Source: Phlebotomus papatasi
Lineage: Eukaryota > Arthropoda > Insecta > Diptera > Psychodidae
Assembly (NCBI RefSeq): GCF_024763615.1
Contig: NC_077224.1
Location: forward strand, 60,956,712 to 61,020,711
DNA length: 64,000 bases
Reading direction: 5' to 3'
Shown here piece by piece: positions 44,943 through 57,841 of the stretch; within the stretch, counting starts at the first letter, position 1; every line of letters begins with the position of its first letter. The notes beneath the pieces are model-generated. The model saw only the letters and a program-made list of their open reading frames with translations. It did no database searches and had not been told where the DNA came from. The position numbers were made by a program, and so were the translations under genes.

Positions 44943-45539
44943 AAGGGGAGACTGGGGCAAAATTTGTCAAAACGCATATTTAATTCTTTTCATGACCTTG
45001 AGATAACATAAACGTTTTATAATGAGCATATTCTTATAGGAAATTTACTGCTCTACAACATTGTAGAAGACTATTTTCCTCTATCTCGAAAGAAATGTGA
45101 TTTTCGAATCATTTTCTAAAAGTCGATTTTGTAGAGATTCTCAAAATTGCTGGGGCAATTTTGTCAGTCTTCGGATAATTTGTGACGTTCTACTCTCGCA
45201 AACGTTAAAAATATCAAATAGACATATTTTTATAGGAAATTTATTCCTCTACAACTTTGTCGCAGATAATTTTTCTCTATCTTAAGGAGAAAAATGTGCC
45301 TAAATTGAGCTAATCCGTATTGATATTTTCGGTAAGCCAAATATTCCAAAAATTAGGCTTAAAATTTCATTATTTTTTATTTTACATAATCCTTCCTCGA
45401 ATCCCTTGAATTTTTGTAAGTTTAAGAAGGTTCATGAAGGCTATCTACAATAAAAATTTCAAGCCTGAGTCACTTTTATTTTAGAAAATAGTGAATATTG
45501 ATATTTTCGTTTTGACAAATTTTACCCCAGTCTCCCCTA
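44943..45539. mobile_element. TA-GGGGAGACTGGGG element (597 bp)
   Basis: AAGGGGAGACTGGGGCAAAA and TTTTACCCCAGTCTCCCCTA are inverted ends, followed by TTTGTCAAAACG and its complement. The terminal ten bases match the 22419/39021 family but the interior is different. No coding capacity. Confidence 0.7.
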
Positions 45540-46800
45540 CATTTATCACGGGTATTCAAATTCACGAAGGCGGCGATGGATGCGTAAAAGGTCGATTAAA
45601 ATGAAGCGAAAGCTAATTTCAAAATTTAAGTAATGAGTATAATTCCAGAGTACAAGAGTAAGAATTCCTTTACAAAATATATTCAGAACGCATTATACAG
45701 CTTAGGTAAGAGTTTGAGAATTATTGATCACGTTTATCTCATTACAGAGGAGAAACATACTTGAATCCCGTGGAATGAATTGCAAATCAACGAGGAGACA
45801 CGCAATTTTCTCCCCAATTCCAGGTGAAGCGTCAGAATCAGATGGATGGTGAATGGTATTCAGTGATCTCACCTCACTTGTCCTCATGCAATTTTACCAT
45901 TATCATTGAAATGCAATTCTTCACTATGACAGGGACTTTTTGTACCAGAGACAGTTTGAGAAATAGAAATTTGATTAATTGCTCCAATTGTACAGGTACT
46001 TGTCCGGCCTGAATCAGATTTTCTGAAGTACTCACACTTATTGCTTTACTATAGGTCCTATAGTAGCTCGTGGATATTACACAAATTCAATTAGGTCCAT
46101 TTTCACGTTGATCGACAGATTTATAGTATAATATTGAAGGTTACCCATGTACCATCGAAATGGCCAAATAAATTGAATTGCATGATGTGGTGGAGTCTCT
46201 GAAAGTTTTCAATACCACAGACTGATTTACTCTTTCACGCAAAATAAATTTTGGAAATTTGCAAATGAGCTTTGAATTAAATTTACCTTTAAAATCCATT
46301 AATATGCAAATACATCAATTATTGTCAAAGTGTCACAAAATTTACCAAATTTACTAATCAGCCCGAATCCCCATGAGACACATGACATAACTCAGCAACG
46401 TTTTCATTAACTCCATAAATTGTAACCCAAATCTAATAATGTGTAGAAAAAAATCTGCTGATGACTTATCATGGTTCTTTTAATTAAAATTTTACAACTA
46501 AAAATCTTTTTTACTTTCATGCTGTGAAAGTTGCCAGAAATCTGTTCAAATTAAATGTTTATTTGGGTGAAATGAACATGTGTATTGACACTTTAAGAAC
46601 TTTATGTAATGTTCTGTTGACACCCTTCTAAGAATTAGGATATGAAATTTGAACACTTGTCTTTGTAGGAAAACGTAAAATAAAGAAAAAAATCGCTATC
46701 CTACTTACATTTTATTAGTTATTTAATAAATATAATTCAATATTTTGACAGAAGTATTAATAGGGGTTCCTTATCGAAGAGGTGTCCCTTTAACCCTAAG
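45540..46800. other. 1.26-kb interval without recognisable gene
   Basis: Short frames only (62 codons or fewer). No repeat or RNA signature that I can support. Confidence 0.45.
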
Positions 46801-47335
46801 TAGGGGAAAGTCGTCTGCCTTTAAATGCAGCAGCCTTAAAATGTTGCGATTTTTTCGTTGTTCTCGAAAGCATAAATTATATTCTATTAACTATTAGGTA
46901 GCTATTCATCATCCTCACAAATCATGTGCAAAACAGTGCTTCAGAAAAATGTGAAGAAAAGTTATTGTTTAATGTCTTTTGACTGCAGTGATGATTTTAG
47001 TGAGTGCGTTAGGCTTCAATCTAATCATTTATATCCCATTTAGTTTTATTGATTCAATATTCTCAGTGAAAAAAAAAAAACATTTAAAGGTAGCTGCCTC
47101 GCGTTTAAAGGCAGACTATGCCAGCTGCCTTCATACAAATCGACATCACTTTTTTAATTTCCTCAGAAGGAAAAACTGAGGACTTGCGAGTGCTAAATGA
47201 GGTAATCATATACGCCGAATGAACAAGAGAATTTTTTGGTGTAGTAGAAAATAAAATCCATTTTGTGGATTCTTCAGAAAAAAATCTTAAATTTGGAACT
47301 CCATTTTTCGTTTGAAGGCAGACGACTTTCCCCTA
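46801..47335. mobile_element. TA-GGGGAAAGT element (535 bp)
   Basis: TAGGGGAAAGTCGTCTGCCT mirrors AGGCAGACGACTTTCCCCTA exactly over 20 bases, each end containing TA. Two inner copies of a GGCAGNC(T/A) motif lie near 47105-47125. Non-coding. Confidence 0.8.
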
Positions 47336-48178
47336 CTTTTTTCTAATAGTCTTATTAATTTTTTATTCTTATATCCAAAGATTCTAATACGGCTTTCTGA
47401 CTGGAAATTTAACATTATCTACGAAGGTTTCCGATTTCTTAATAAAAATCAGGAAGACTGAATTCTTAAGAATCTTAACAATGAAGTGCTCTTATTGAAA
47501 TATCTTAAGCACTAGAAAAAAATGAAAAAATACGGTACAACTTTAATCATCGTTCATCTTTAATTTAATTTACAAGTTTAAAACAAATTCAACAGTTTAT
47601 TAAAGCAGTGCCTTATTAGCTTATGGCATTTTAGTTAATTTTATTGAGGAGTTCAATAAATAAAAGAATTATCTTATTGATATAATTTTATAGAAAATTT
47701 ATTCTTCTAAAACTTCGTCATGTACAATTTTCTTATTTTAACGAGCAACATATTTTTCAAGTATTTTTTCAAAACCTTTCCAGAAGATTATCAAAAAAGA
47801 TCTGAAGATGAAATCGGTTAAGTAAATGCATTTTATTCAATTTCAACCCCGAGGAGTTACTTTTAATTCATTTAAAAACTGACTATTTTTAGTTGATTCT
47901 ATTTTTTTTTTTTTTTGAAACACTTGTCAATTATTTTGGAAAAAACAAAATTTTCAAATTTGATCTTCTATAAAAAAGTTGAATTAACAGAAGGGCTTAA
48001 ACTTTATTTATTTTTCAGTATTGTAGAAAAGAGCAGTAAAAAATTCAACTAGAATCAAATTGAATATTTTACTGGCCGAATTTCATTATTATTTCAATTT
48101 ATTTTTATTTTGATTGTTTTAATTTATTATGTTTTGTTATTTTATTCATTATTCTTATTTCTATTTCCACAGTTTTTG
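47336..48178. other. AT-rich interval, no gene seen
   Basis: No frame above 60 codons. Long A/T tracts, for example a T run near 47906-47918. Confidence 0.5.
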
Positions 48179-48654
48179 TTAACCCTTTAAGGACGATTGG
48201 AACACAGGTGCCCCAAGAAGAAAATAATTTTTCCTGACTACCTAAAGTTAATATTTTTCTTATGTCTGCACATAATTGTAAGGTAGAAGCTTGAAGGAAT
48301 CTAGAATATTTTTTGCAAGTCTCTAGTTATTTGCTATGTAGTAAATATTTAAGATAAAAAATGGCGAATTTTTAAATTCTCAAATTCACAATTGATTTTA
48401 TTAATTTTTTATACTTCCAATTTTTTTTAAGCAAAAACCTTTTGGTATTTTAACCATTGGTATTTTCAGAAAAATTACTTAAATTTTTGGGCTATTTTTG
48501 TCCCTAATGTTCATAGAAGCACAAAATATACCGAATCAGACTCTGTTGGGCTTTTCAATGTTAGTTGTAAGACTTACCATTGATTATGTTTCTTAGTTTA
48601 ATTTTTATTGTTGATTTTCAGGCTGTAAAAAGTGTCTCGTCGTTAAAAGGTTAA
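48179..48654. mobile_element. piggyBac-like MITE with TTAA duplication
   Basis: TTAA at 48179-48182 is followed by CCCTTTAAGGACGA. The other end reads TCGTCGTTAAAAGG then TTAA at 48651-48654. TTAA duplication with CCYTT termini is the piggyBac signature. About 470 bases, non-autonomous. Confidence 0.8.
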
Positions 48655-49030
48655 AAGGCATTTAAAGAGGTTCATAAAGGCTATCTTATAGGCTTTAGAC
48701 CTCAGGCTTTAGACCTCAAGGCTTAGCCATATGACTTAACCATTCTAATTTATTCAATCAAGATTTTTTAATAAATTTTCATTCAGTATTGGATTATTGA
48801 GGTGAAATGATCCATTAGATTCTGAAAATTTTATGAAATTGGTTGCTAATTAGAATTTTGATATCTTCGGGAATCGGACCAAGCTTCTAGTATGAAGACC
48901 GCTTAATAGTTTAAAAAAAAACTTAACCTCAAATATTTTTTATCCCGGGACATATCGAATTTTGCCATTTATTGCTTGTCACATTTTGCCCCAGATGTCT
49001 CTAATCATCCCTCAAATCGTTGGTGCTGAA

Positions 49031-49119
49031 TAGAGATGGTAAAATTTTAGAAATTTCACAGCAGTCGCCACCTACTTTAGGCGGAAATTCATGAAATTTT
49101 TTAAAATTTACCAACTCTA
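49031..49119. mobile_element. 89-bp palindromic MITE
   Basis: TAGAGATGGTAAAATTTTAG at the left pairs with TTAAAATTTACCAACTCTA at the right around a GGCGGAAATTC centre. Very short and probably an internal-deletion derivative. Confidence 0.55.
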
Positions 49120-51000
49120 TTGCTGAAGGTATTTAATAATGACATATATTTCCTTTTAACCATTCTTAAATTCCTATTTTCTCTTTCCTAAGTTAGGACT
49201 TTTTTTGTAAATGGAAATATAAAATTCTTTTATGATCTTAGCTGTAATTCTCGTGAGGCAATTTCTGTACTTCGTTTCACGAGCTTTGTGTGATGATGTA
49301 GGATTATAAACGAAAAGCACGAAGAATAGTGTTCGGGATTTATTATAGTGAATAATTAAGTCCCTCAAAATCCTGAGTTTTAACAAATGAAGCTCATATT
49401 TTTAGTATACGGTTAGTTTGCCAGAGAGAAGGGTAACCGAAAACATGAAATGAATATCTTTAAATAGTGACGTTCTAAATAACTTATGAACAGAAACAAA
49501 AAATTTGTTGCAAAGTCGTTCTAATCATCATTATTTAATTATTTTTCAATGAAAAATAAGCCCTAAATACGACAATATCAAAGAGTTCCTAATATTATGT
49601 GGGGAACTTAAAAAAAATGTTTAAAAATAGTTTAAGTTTATGTTTCCATTTTAAGTTAGCCCAAGGGGCAGTATTCATTTCTCTAAATCAGTGTATTGCA
49701 TAAATTGCTCTATATCATTTAAATTTGAGGAATCTTCAAATACAGTAATTCAGCTGAGGTTTATTTTATTACTAATAGACGCTTAATTATAGTGGGTGAG
49801 AAGTGGAGAATAAATTTCCTGAAATGATCCATTAACTGATGTGATTTCCACAAGTTCTCTGCATTAAAGTTCCCATGGGGAATTGATGAAGTTTCGCTTG
49901 AGTTTCGTCAGTTCTTGCGCGTGGTAGGTTGGAATTTGAGAAAGAAAACTAATGTTCTGCTCATTTTTGCGATAATGGCATGAAAAGAATGTGAAAAGTG
50001 CAGAAGAATGTTAGCAGCTATTTCCCAAATGTGGTGTTTAATTAAAGTGACTTCATGAAAATTCTAACCATTAGCAGATTGTCTATTGTGATGCTGTAAA
50101 AGTGTTTGAATCATGATGGAGTTTTTCAACTTCACGAACAACTGAGAAAATTGCACAAATTGTGAGAAAGAAGTGAGGAATATTTCCTGCCAAAAAATAT
50201 GTCTCATTTAGTGAAATTTTGCACAAAATTAGATCAACACGTCTCGACGAGAAAATTTGGTTTTTCCATCCCCAATCTACAAAGTGTCAAAAGGGGGAGA
50301 TCTTCTGCATCATGATAGAAATAATTTGGGAGGGAAACATAAGCGTGCAAAGCAAGAATTAATGAGACATTCTCATATAGTAGACTAGAGGGAAAGTTTC
50401 AAATTCAATTAAATCGTGAAAATTATTAATTGAATGCTGAACGCGTGAAATGGAGTCACAAGACACCCTCCATCATTAGCTCCCTTCGTGGTCCTTTCTT
50501 CTTCCACCTCGTCAATTTTCCACCATCGCCGTGGCCCCAATTCTCAAGCTCTCTTGAAAATGTTGAATCTCAAATTGAGCTCAAATGAGTTTTCTGCATT
50601 AAATTTACTTTCAGGACTTTCAGCATCCAGGCAAACACGCTAGTTCCTCGTAACACTATTACACTTATCGAGTTTAATTAACTCACATCTGTAACCGTTA
50701 TCGTTTAAACATATATGCTAAAATTAAGTTTTACATCTCATACCCCTTCTACATATACAACTTGAAATATATACTGTGATACATCAACTATGTCGACCTA
50801 TTAGGTCTTGAACCTTTTAATAAAACCCTAAATGTTTCCATGAATTTACTATGCTGCTAACACAGAAAAGTTTTAGCACGGCTATTTAATTTCACATCCT
50901 ATGTAATTCACATAAAAACTTAGTCATAATAAAGAAATTTAGTAGTACATAAAAAATAACATATACTATTTACTTATTATGAAAATAAATAGTAAGCCTA
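49120..51000. other. 1.9-kb interval without recognisable gene
   Basis: AT-rich. A slightly GC-richer stretch at 50450-50560 has no long frame. This is the longest piece of the window free of visible repeats, so it may be host intergenic or intronic DNA. Confidence 0.45.
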
Positions 51001-51254
51001 CACAGTAAAAAAGAGATGAAATTGGCTAGTTGAATTCTATTACACACAGAGAAATGATTTTAAGAAACCGGTGTTGAAATTGGGGTTGAATTTGGTGTTG
51101 GAGTTGCTTGAACACCAAACGTAGTACCATTCACACCAAATTAACACCTAGTTTTGAATCGATGGTGTTGTGTGAAATACTTTGGCAGTGTTGAAAAAAC
51201 ACCGCCACAGAAATGTCTAAAATGATGCAACGGTAACACCATCAATTCTCTATA

Positions 51255-51700
51255 ATGGTGTTGCTGCAACGCCAAGCGATGTTCTTCACTATTCTTCGTG
51301 CACCCTCTTCCCTCCCCGCTGCATCAGTACCAAATTGGCCAGTGAAGAGTGCGGGAGTTATGTTACGGGATTTTTCGTGCTTTATCTCAAGTATTAATTG
51401 TGTTAATCAATGCATTTTTGATAAATATTTTATATACTGATAATTTGGACAATATTTCGGTGGCAGAAGTGTTTTGTCTTTTGTGTCAATGGGATTTTCC
51501 AATGGAAATAGTGCAGAGATTTCTTGGTGAGTTTTCCCTTTGATAAATAATAATCTATATCAGGAAATCACATCTCAGTAGATTTCAAAAATATCAATTT
51601 TTTTTTTAAATTGTGTTAATGCATTCTCACTGACATTTCTTTTGAAAAATTTCAGGCCAAACTGGGCGAATGGCGAATTTTATAGAATAAAGGGCAATTC
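51255..51700 (+). other. Exon-like segment inside inner element
   Basis: A GC-richer stretch (51270-51360) leads to two overlapping short frames (61 and 64 codons) ending at TTCTTGGTGAGTTTTCC, a good splice donor. TTTCAGGCCAAACTGGGCGA at about 51651 is a matching acceptor. It could be a captured host gene fragment. No domain is recognised. Confidence 0.25.
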
Positions 51701-51771
51701 GGAAGATGTCTCAGGAAAAGTGCAAGCATCATCATCAACGAAATTAAAAAAAAAAAAATAGATTTTACTAT

Positions 51772-51830
51772 TATCATCATCATTTTCAACCACTTATCCC
51801 TTTGGTCTCATGGAGATTTTTGCCGAGGTA
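51772..51830 (-). mobile_element. RTE 3' end fragment
   Basis: TATCATCATCATTTTCAACC followed by ACTTATCCCTTTGG is the complement of the RTE 3' terminus with an (ATG)n tail, as at 53805 and 58446. Truncated to under 60 bases. Confidence 0.6.
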
Positions 51831-53804
51831 TGTAATTTGAAACCGAAATTATAGTTATATGGGTCCATCTAGAAGATGATTACCCCGCAAATGACTCTGG
51901 TTCACCTTTTAGATTAGGAAAATTTCATGAAATCAAAATTCTCTCCTTTCTCTCTCAAAAGCTTTGCATATTTGTCTGTCCTACTCTTTCGCACTCCTCC
52001 GCGTCTTTTGAACATTACACCAAATTTCATATTTTGTACAGTTCAATTTTGAGACAGAAAGAGTGGGATAGGACGATAAGACTTATGCAAATCTTGTGAG
52101 AGGGAAAGGGACGAAAATTTTGATTTCTTGAAATTAAAAAGTGTGCCGTAGGCATAAATCATTTTTGAGAAATATGAATATATGTTGGATTGTATAAATA
52201 TAAGTTATATGTAGGGAATTTATTTAGCTTTCCTAACTTATGCCTCTATACACTATGAGGAATTTCTTTAAAAAACGCCTTTTTAAAGAAAATTTCACTT
52301 ATCCTTGCAGGCAGAAACGTCAGAATTTTTTTTAACAAAGACAACTTTAACGAAAATTTCTTTGAGTGTATAGACACCATTAAAGACAAAATTGAGAATA
52401 TGTAGTTAAACTTATCTTAAGAAGGGTGACTGAATTAGAAGACTAAAATTTTATGCAAAATTATTTTATATTCCCTTTATTTCTAGAATAATTTTGATTT
52501 TGAGGAGTTGTATGATGACTGCAAGTCTCTGAGTTGAAAAAGATTTCTCAATATTAATTTCCAGATGAATTATAAAAGAAGTAATTTTTCATGTTATTAA
52601 AACTTATTGCACAAAAAATATGTGATTAAAAAAATATATTATTTAAAAAAATTATGTTATAATTTTCTAATATATTTTATGTAAATTATGTAGAAGATTA
52701 AAAATAGAACTTTAGAAAAAATATGTGATTAAATATTAAATTAAAAAAAAATGTAATACTATTTTATTTAATGTAAATTTGTAAAAAAAATCTGCTATTA
52801 AAAATATTTATCACAGACATCAAAAATTCGTGTTTCATTTATTTTATTTCGATATGGCAGCATTTAAAAAATCGTTATATTTAAAAAAAGAAAGTGGTGG
52901 AAAATTCACACTTTTATTGGTGTAAAAGGAACACCTATATTTTATTGAGATGGTGTGATACAAAATCCACAATGGTGTTCCAACAACGCTAAATTTGGTG
53001 TTAATAATTGGTGTAAAATTGGTGTAATCAGAAACCCAAAGCCGGTGTTGGTTGCTTATTTGGTACCAATTGGTGTATTCTGAACACCGAATTGGGGTTA
53101 GTTGATTTTGGGGTTGAGGTTGGTGTGTCCGACAACACCAATTGGGGTTGTCATTCCACCAAAATTTCTCTGTGTGTAGTTGAATTGAACTGGTTGAAAT
53201 TTCGAAGAACAACCATTGAAAAAATCAACTTTCAATTGAAAAGGAATCAATTAAATTGCAGAACTAGTAAAATTCAACCCTCGATAATGGCCCAAATGCA
53301 ATAAATAGTAGTAATAATTACTATAATAGTAATAAAATGAAGCAACAAAATGGCATAAACTTCATTCAACGTCTGATTGAATATTACTACGATTATCGCG
53401 TGTAATAGAATCAATTCGATTTTCGTAGTAATTTTTCAATCGATTATCGCAGCAAAAAGTTCAACTTTCAACTAATTTTGTTTAAACTCATTCTTTTTCT
53501 TTTTATATTTTATGTAATTTCAGTAAAATTGTTGAAGAAAAATTCAACTCAGTTTGCTTTTCAACTACGAATATTCAACTTGTTTGCTTTTCAACTTTGC
53601 TTACTACGATAATCGTTGCAAATTTATTACAATTATCGATGCTCTCGCATTACACGCGATAATCGTAGTAATTATTTTTTACTGTGTAGTTCATGTAATT
53701 CAGATTCTTTACGTGAGTCAACTTAGAACGTAAATTTTATTTAAAAATGAAGTTGGAGAATGTTGTGTATAAATATTTTGTCAATAAAGTTTGTGAATAA
53801 ATCT

Positions 53805-55910
53805 GTGTATATCATCGTCATCACAATTTTCAACCGCTTATCCCTATTGGGGTCGCGGGCCCGTGACATAAAGGTTAACAGCCTACGCCTGTCGATCCTC
53901 CGCCACTTTAGAAAGATGTTCGGGTTCGATCCCAAGTCGCTCCAAGGCAAGATCCTGAATCTGATTCAGCCACCTTGTCCTAGATCTGCACCGAGGTCGA
54001 GGTCTCCCCTTTCTTCATTCATGCGTTGAACATGACCACGCCATCGAACTTGTGATCTCTCAACTCGAAGAAGCAACTCCTCGACTTTTAGCTCCTCTCG
54101 AAGAGCTACGTTCCTTACTTGATCTCTACAAGTGATTCCCTTAATCACCCGGAGGACCCGGAGGTACCTCATCTCGGTAGCTTGTACTCGCGATCTTACT
54201 TTTTCGGTCATTACCCAAAATCTCATAACCGTAAGTGAGAATGGGAATGAACACAGCTTTGAAGACCGAAAATTTACCAGAACGGCTAAGTTCGGCCTTC
54301 CTTACCACGCTTCTGCCAAGCTCCCTTATAGCTGCGGAAATTTGACCGATTCGCGACGAGAGTTCTGCCTCCATCCTACCACTATTCGTAAATAACACCC
54401 CGAGATACTTGAACTTCTCCACCTGCTTCAATGGGACACCACTACATGTAGAGTGTATTTTACTGGATGTTGGGAGATAACCATTACCTCCGACTTAACC
54501 ACGTTCACCTTCATACCTGTTTCGGCACAAACTTTTACAAATCGGTCAAGTTCGCGGTGATGCTCTTCTTCAGAAAATCCAAAAAGAACCAAATCATCTG
54601 CAAAGTGGAGATGGCTCACCGTGAAATTCTCAATATGAATCGCATTCTGCCCCCGCGCTCCATCATCTTGTATTGTCCATGAACAACAATGGTGATAGGA
54701 ATTATCTCTTGTGCAGTCCAACACCTAATTTGAAAAGCTTCCGATTTGCATCCGGTTACACAAAGACAGCTACTACAGTATCTGTACAATGACTGAATGG
54801 CTCCCACCAATTCCTCATCCATCCCGTACTCTTACAGTACATCCCGAAGTTGTTCTCTCGGCACTCGATCATATCCTTTTCCAAATCTATCAAACATTAT
54901 AAAGATAAAGTGTAATTGCATACTCCGCATACTCCCAAAGCGTGGTGCGTCTACCAGGTCTGAAACCGCACTGTTCCTCACCCAGTCTGCTCTCGACTAT
55001 TTCTCGTCATATTCTCTCAAGGACTTTGGCATGCACTTTACCAGACAAATTCAGAAGAGAAATTCACTATAATTGGTTGGAGTATTCCTTCTTGTCTCCC
55101 TTCTTGAATATGGGTACTATAATACCAACTTGCCAGTCCTTTGATGCTCTCCCACTTTGCCAAGCCACCTTAATGACACACGTGAGCCAACTGACCCTCG
55201 CTATACCCATGAGTTTACTGATCAATTTACTGATCCCATAAAGGAGTTTACTGTCTGAAGGACTACTTTCTACCCTGCCTTTACTCGTCGATACGGCACC
55301 ATCAGTACCTTGTTGAGGATTGAGCAATTCTGAGAAGTACTCTTTACAACAACTTAAGACCTCTTTGGTCAGAAAATTTCCTTCCTTGGATGTTACTCCT
55401 GGGATGGAATTGCTCTTCTTCTCTCTGAGTTAGCTGATTTTCGAACCGATTGCAAGAAAGTTTTGTTATTGTTGTTTTGCTAACAACTTTAACTTCGAGC
55501 TTTGCAACCTTTCGCGTTTCAACGTAACGATCACAAGAATCAGAATCTTTACGTTGCATGTACAACTTGTAAGCGTTTCTTTTTCTCTCCAACGTAACGG
55601 TTTCCTTTACTCCTGCGGTCTTCCCCACCAGGATAACTGGTTCACGTTGTTCCTAACATTAACTCGCTTAACGCTTCAAGCTCAATGTCAGAAAAAAATT
55701 GTGGTGTTTGTTCAAATCTTTCCTGTATGCCCTTTACAAATTTTTCCTCGACGTCTTTCTTCTTAAGGCTCTCACACCTAATGCATTTCTGCAGTGTGCT
55801 CTTACCCTTATGTAAAGCGAAAGGGTCTTCGTTAAGGTGTACCTTTGCGCAGAGCAGGTGGTAATCAGTTAACAGTTCAGCACGAAAAACTCGAACGTCT
55901 TAAACAATTC
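53805..55910 (-). pseudogene. Decayed RTE-clade non-LTR retrotransposon
   Basis: On the minus strand, fragments of one reverse transcriptase polyprotein lie in order. At 55905-55840 is an endonuclease C-terminal remnant (DVRVFRAELLTDYHL, with TDY where SDH is usual). A linker follows, with stops. RT motifs include YDRVPREQL near 54860, FADDLVLF at 54584-54607 and KYLGVLFTNSG near 54400. The RTE-type C-terminal region (MTEKVRSRVQATEMRYLR, RVERSQVRWRGHVQRM) lies at 54210-54000. Frameshifts and stops separate the pieces, so it is dead. The 3' end at 53805 reads GGTTGAAAATTGTGATGACG. Confidence 0.85.
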
Positions 55911-56020
55911 TTCTATCAACACCAAATTCCTTCATGGCTTTTAACTCTGAAATGTTACAAACTGCATAATGATAAAGCTAACTTTAAAATTTCAATTCTA
56001 TTAACTCTTTCACGTCATTA

Positions 56021-56036
56021 GGGTCATATATGACCC
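56021..56036. promoter_or_regulatory. Subterminal palindrome GGGTCATATATGACCC
   Basis: A perfect 16-base palindrome, repeated exactly at 58089-58104 and with one change at 56357-56372. Placement near both ends suggests a transposase or host-factor binding site. That role is inferred. Confidence 0.6.
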
Positions 56037-56356
56037 GGGGAAAAACGTTTTTTTTACTATTTACATTAATTGAAATCTATCTGTTTGTGCACGACATCAT
56101 AATAGAAGGATGTTAGATTCTTGGCTAATTTTCTCAAGACTCCAGATATTCAGGAAAAGAAAATATTTGAGATCAAAAATCACGAATTTCGAACTTTGTG
56201 AAATGACTTTTATTTTACAAATTTCTTTATATTCACTTATTTTTTTCAGCAAAAAGTTCTTTAGCAACACAAAATAAGATATCCAAAGATTATAGAATGC
56301 ATATTTTGATATAATAAACTACTCTCAGTTTTCCAGAAAAGCGTGTAGAATTTTCC

Positions 56357-56372
56357 GGGTCATATATGATCC
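56357..56372. promoter_or_regulatory. Variant palindrome GGGTCATATATGATCC
   Basis: One mismatch from the two exact copies at 56021 and 58089, in the left part of the same TTAA element. Confidence 0.5.
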
Positions 56373-56494
56373 TATTGTCGGCAAGGGTGAGTTTATGACA
56401 GTTTTTCGTGCCAACAATATAGTTGGGACAGTTAGGACATTGTTTTTCTTTGTAAAATCTAGGAGGAAAATATCTTTCTCCTGGACATTTCATC

Positions 56495-56497
56495 TTA

Positions 56498-56532
<35 letters not shown>

Positions 56533-57785
56533 GAATAAAAACACCATAAATAAGGAACAACCCTCTTACAATAGTGTGGCAGAAAAAAATAAAAAAAAGT
56601 CAAACAGAAGAAAAATAGTGAATAAGAAAATGAAAAGAAAAAAAAGTAAAGGAAGATAAAGCTTAATGACCAAGCCCAGGCTGGAAATATCTTTGAATTC
56701 CCTGCTGAGATACACGGACCTCACGGGGCAGGGAATTGTACAAAAATACTCCCCTGACAAAGAGTGTGCGTTTGAAAGTGTCTTGCGAAGCTTTCGGGAC
56801 TATAAATCCCCGAACCCTAACGGAACCCCCCCTCGTCAAGAGGGAAGCCAGGTATTCAGGGCAACCACTCGTTACCAGACGGTGAAGAAAAATTAGGGCA
56901 CGCATCTGAAGGAAGGATGGAAAATCACAACCAACAAAAACGTCCCTGTGAGGAGAAATGTGGTCACGAGGACCCAGAGCACAAATATACCTTATGCAAT
57001 TATTGAATGCAACTGTTAACCTGTGGATGGTCTCACAGTCAGCCAAGAAGAAGAGCTCAGCTCCATAAGAAAAAATAGGAAGTAAAAGCGCTCGCGAAAG
57101 GAGCAGGCGAGTGTCATAGGGTGTGATGTCCCGGTAGCGTCGAAGGGTGTACAAGGAATAGTTAATTTTACGGCAAATGGAAGTAGCATGATCAGACCAA
57201 GATAAAGTTTTGTTAAAAACGATACCAAGATTCTTTACCTGATCAGCATACGGGATGATTTCTCCGTGAAGGAGGAGAGGGCATGAAGGAGGATTGGCTG
57301 ATCTCTTTTTAGAGATAACAATGGCTTGGGACTTTTTGGGATTTAGTAGAAGTCCATTCACGGTCGACCAGTGCTCGATACGCGCTAGATTTTCATTCAT
57401 AAGTTCGAAAGCCATGGAAGGATTGGAAGGATCACCTTCCACATACACTTGCAGGTCATCCGCATATAAATGATACGAACAACCATGCAGTGCGGATGGA
57501 AGGTCGTTTATGAAGAGAGAAAATAGTAAGGGTCCAAGTATAGAACCCTGGCCAATCCCCTTAGACAGAGAGGCAGATGAAGACGTTTGGTCAGCATATT
57601 TGACAAATTGTGAGCGTTCGCTAAAGTAGGAACGGATAAGCGAGACCGCGGAAGAGGAAAATTTGAAGAGATTGAAAAGTTTGAAGCAAATTAGATCATG
57701 CGGTAAACTATCGAACGCCTTGGTGAAGTCTAGCAAAACCAACACTACAAAGCGGTTGCGATCGATCTGATTTATATCTGATGAA
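56495..57785 (-). mobile_element. 5'-truncated LINE with (TAA)n tail
   Basis: The minus-strand element ends in about twelve TAA/AAT units (56495-56531), preceded by a roughly 150-base 3' UTR. The 5' side is truncated within the RT domain. It is inserted in the TTAA-flanked element. The TAA-type tail and RT style suggest a CR1/Jockey/I-group LINE; the clade is not resolved. Confidence 0.8.
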
Positions 57786-57841
57786 TTATAACATATTTTG
57801 CAATATTTTAGAGTATTCTGCAAGCCTCCCATATTGTGCAA
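56663..57841 (-). pseudogene. LINE reverse transcriptase, 5'-truncated but open
   Basis: The open frame runs 392 codons to a natural stop. Genuine homology starts near residue 20; the first residues come from host-element DNA. RT motifs in order: LLDFTKAFDSLPHDL (D38), GIGQGSILGPLLF (95-107), HLYADDLQVY (YADD at 126-129), GLLLNPKKSQ (163-172) and KNLGIVFNKTLSW (from 203). A C-terminal region with LARIEHW and later YNSLPREVR is typical of CR1/Jockey-like LINEs. The endonuclease and RT N-terminus are absent, so it cannot be autonomous. The lack of stops shows the insertion is fairly young. Confidence 0.85.

Larger units (their letters stand above)
51043..53176. mobile_element. Inner TA-CACACAGAGAAAT element (2.1 kb)
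   Basis: CACACAGAGAAATGATTTTA and TTTCTCTGTGTG are inverted ends with TA on both outer sides (51041-51042, 53177-53178). Both subterminal zones are dense in GGTGTTG/CAACACC units (51065-51260 and 52920-53150). The middle carries a GC-richer exon-like segment and an RTE 3' fragment. No transposase is seen. Confidence 0.7.
51001..53686. mobile_element. Outer TA-CACAGTAAAAAA element (2.7 kb with insert)
   Basis: CACAGTAAAAAAGAG at the left and TAATTATTTTTTACTGTG at the right are inverted, each flanked by TA. It contains the inner element 51043-53176. What remains is rich in TTCAACT and CGATTATCG(C/T) repeats, including the pair TACACGCGATAATCGTAGTA and its complement near 53390 and 53650. TA flanks and CAGT termini suggest Tc1/mariner-type mobilisation. 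Confidence 0.7.
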
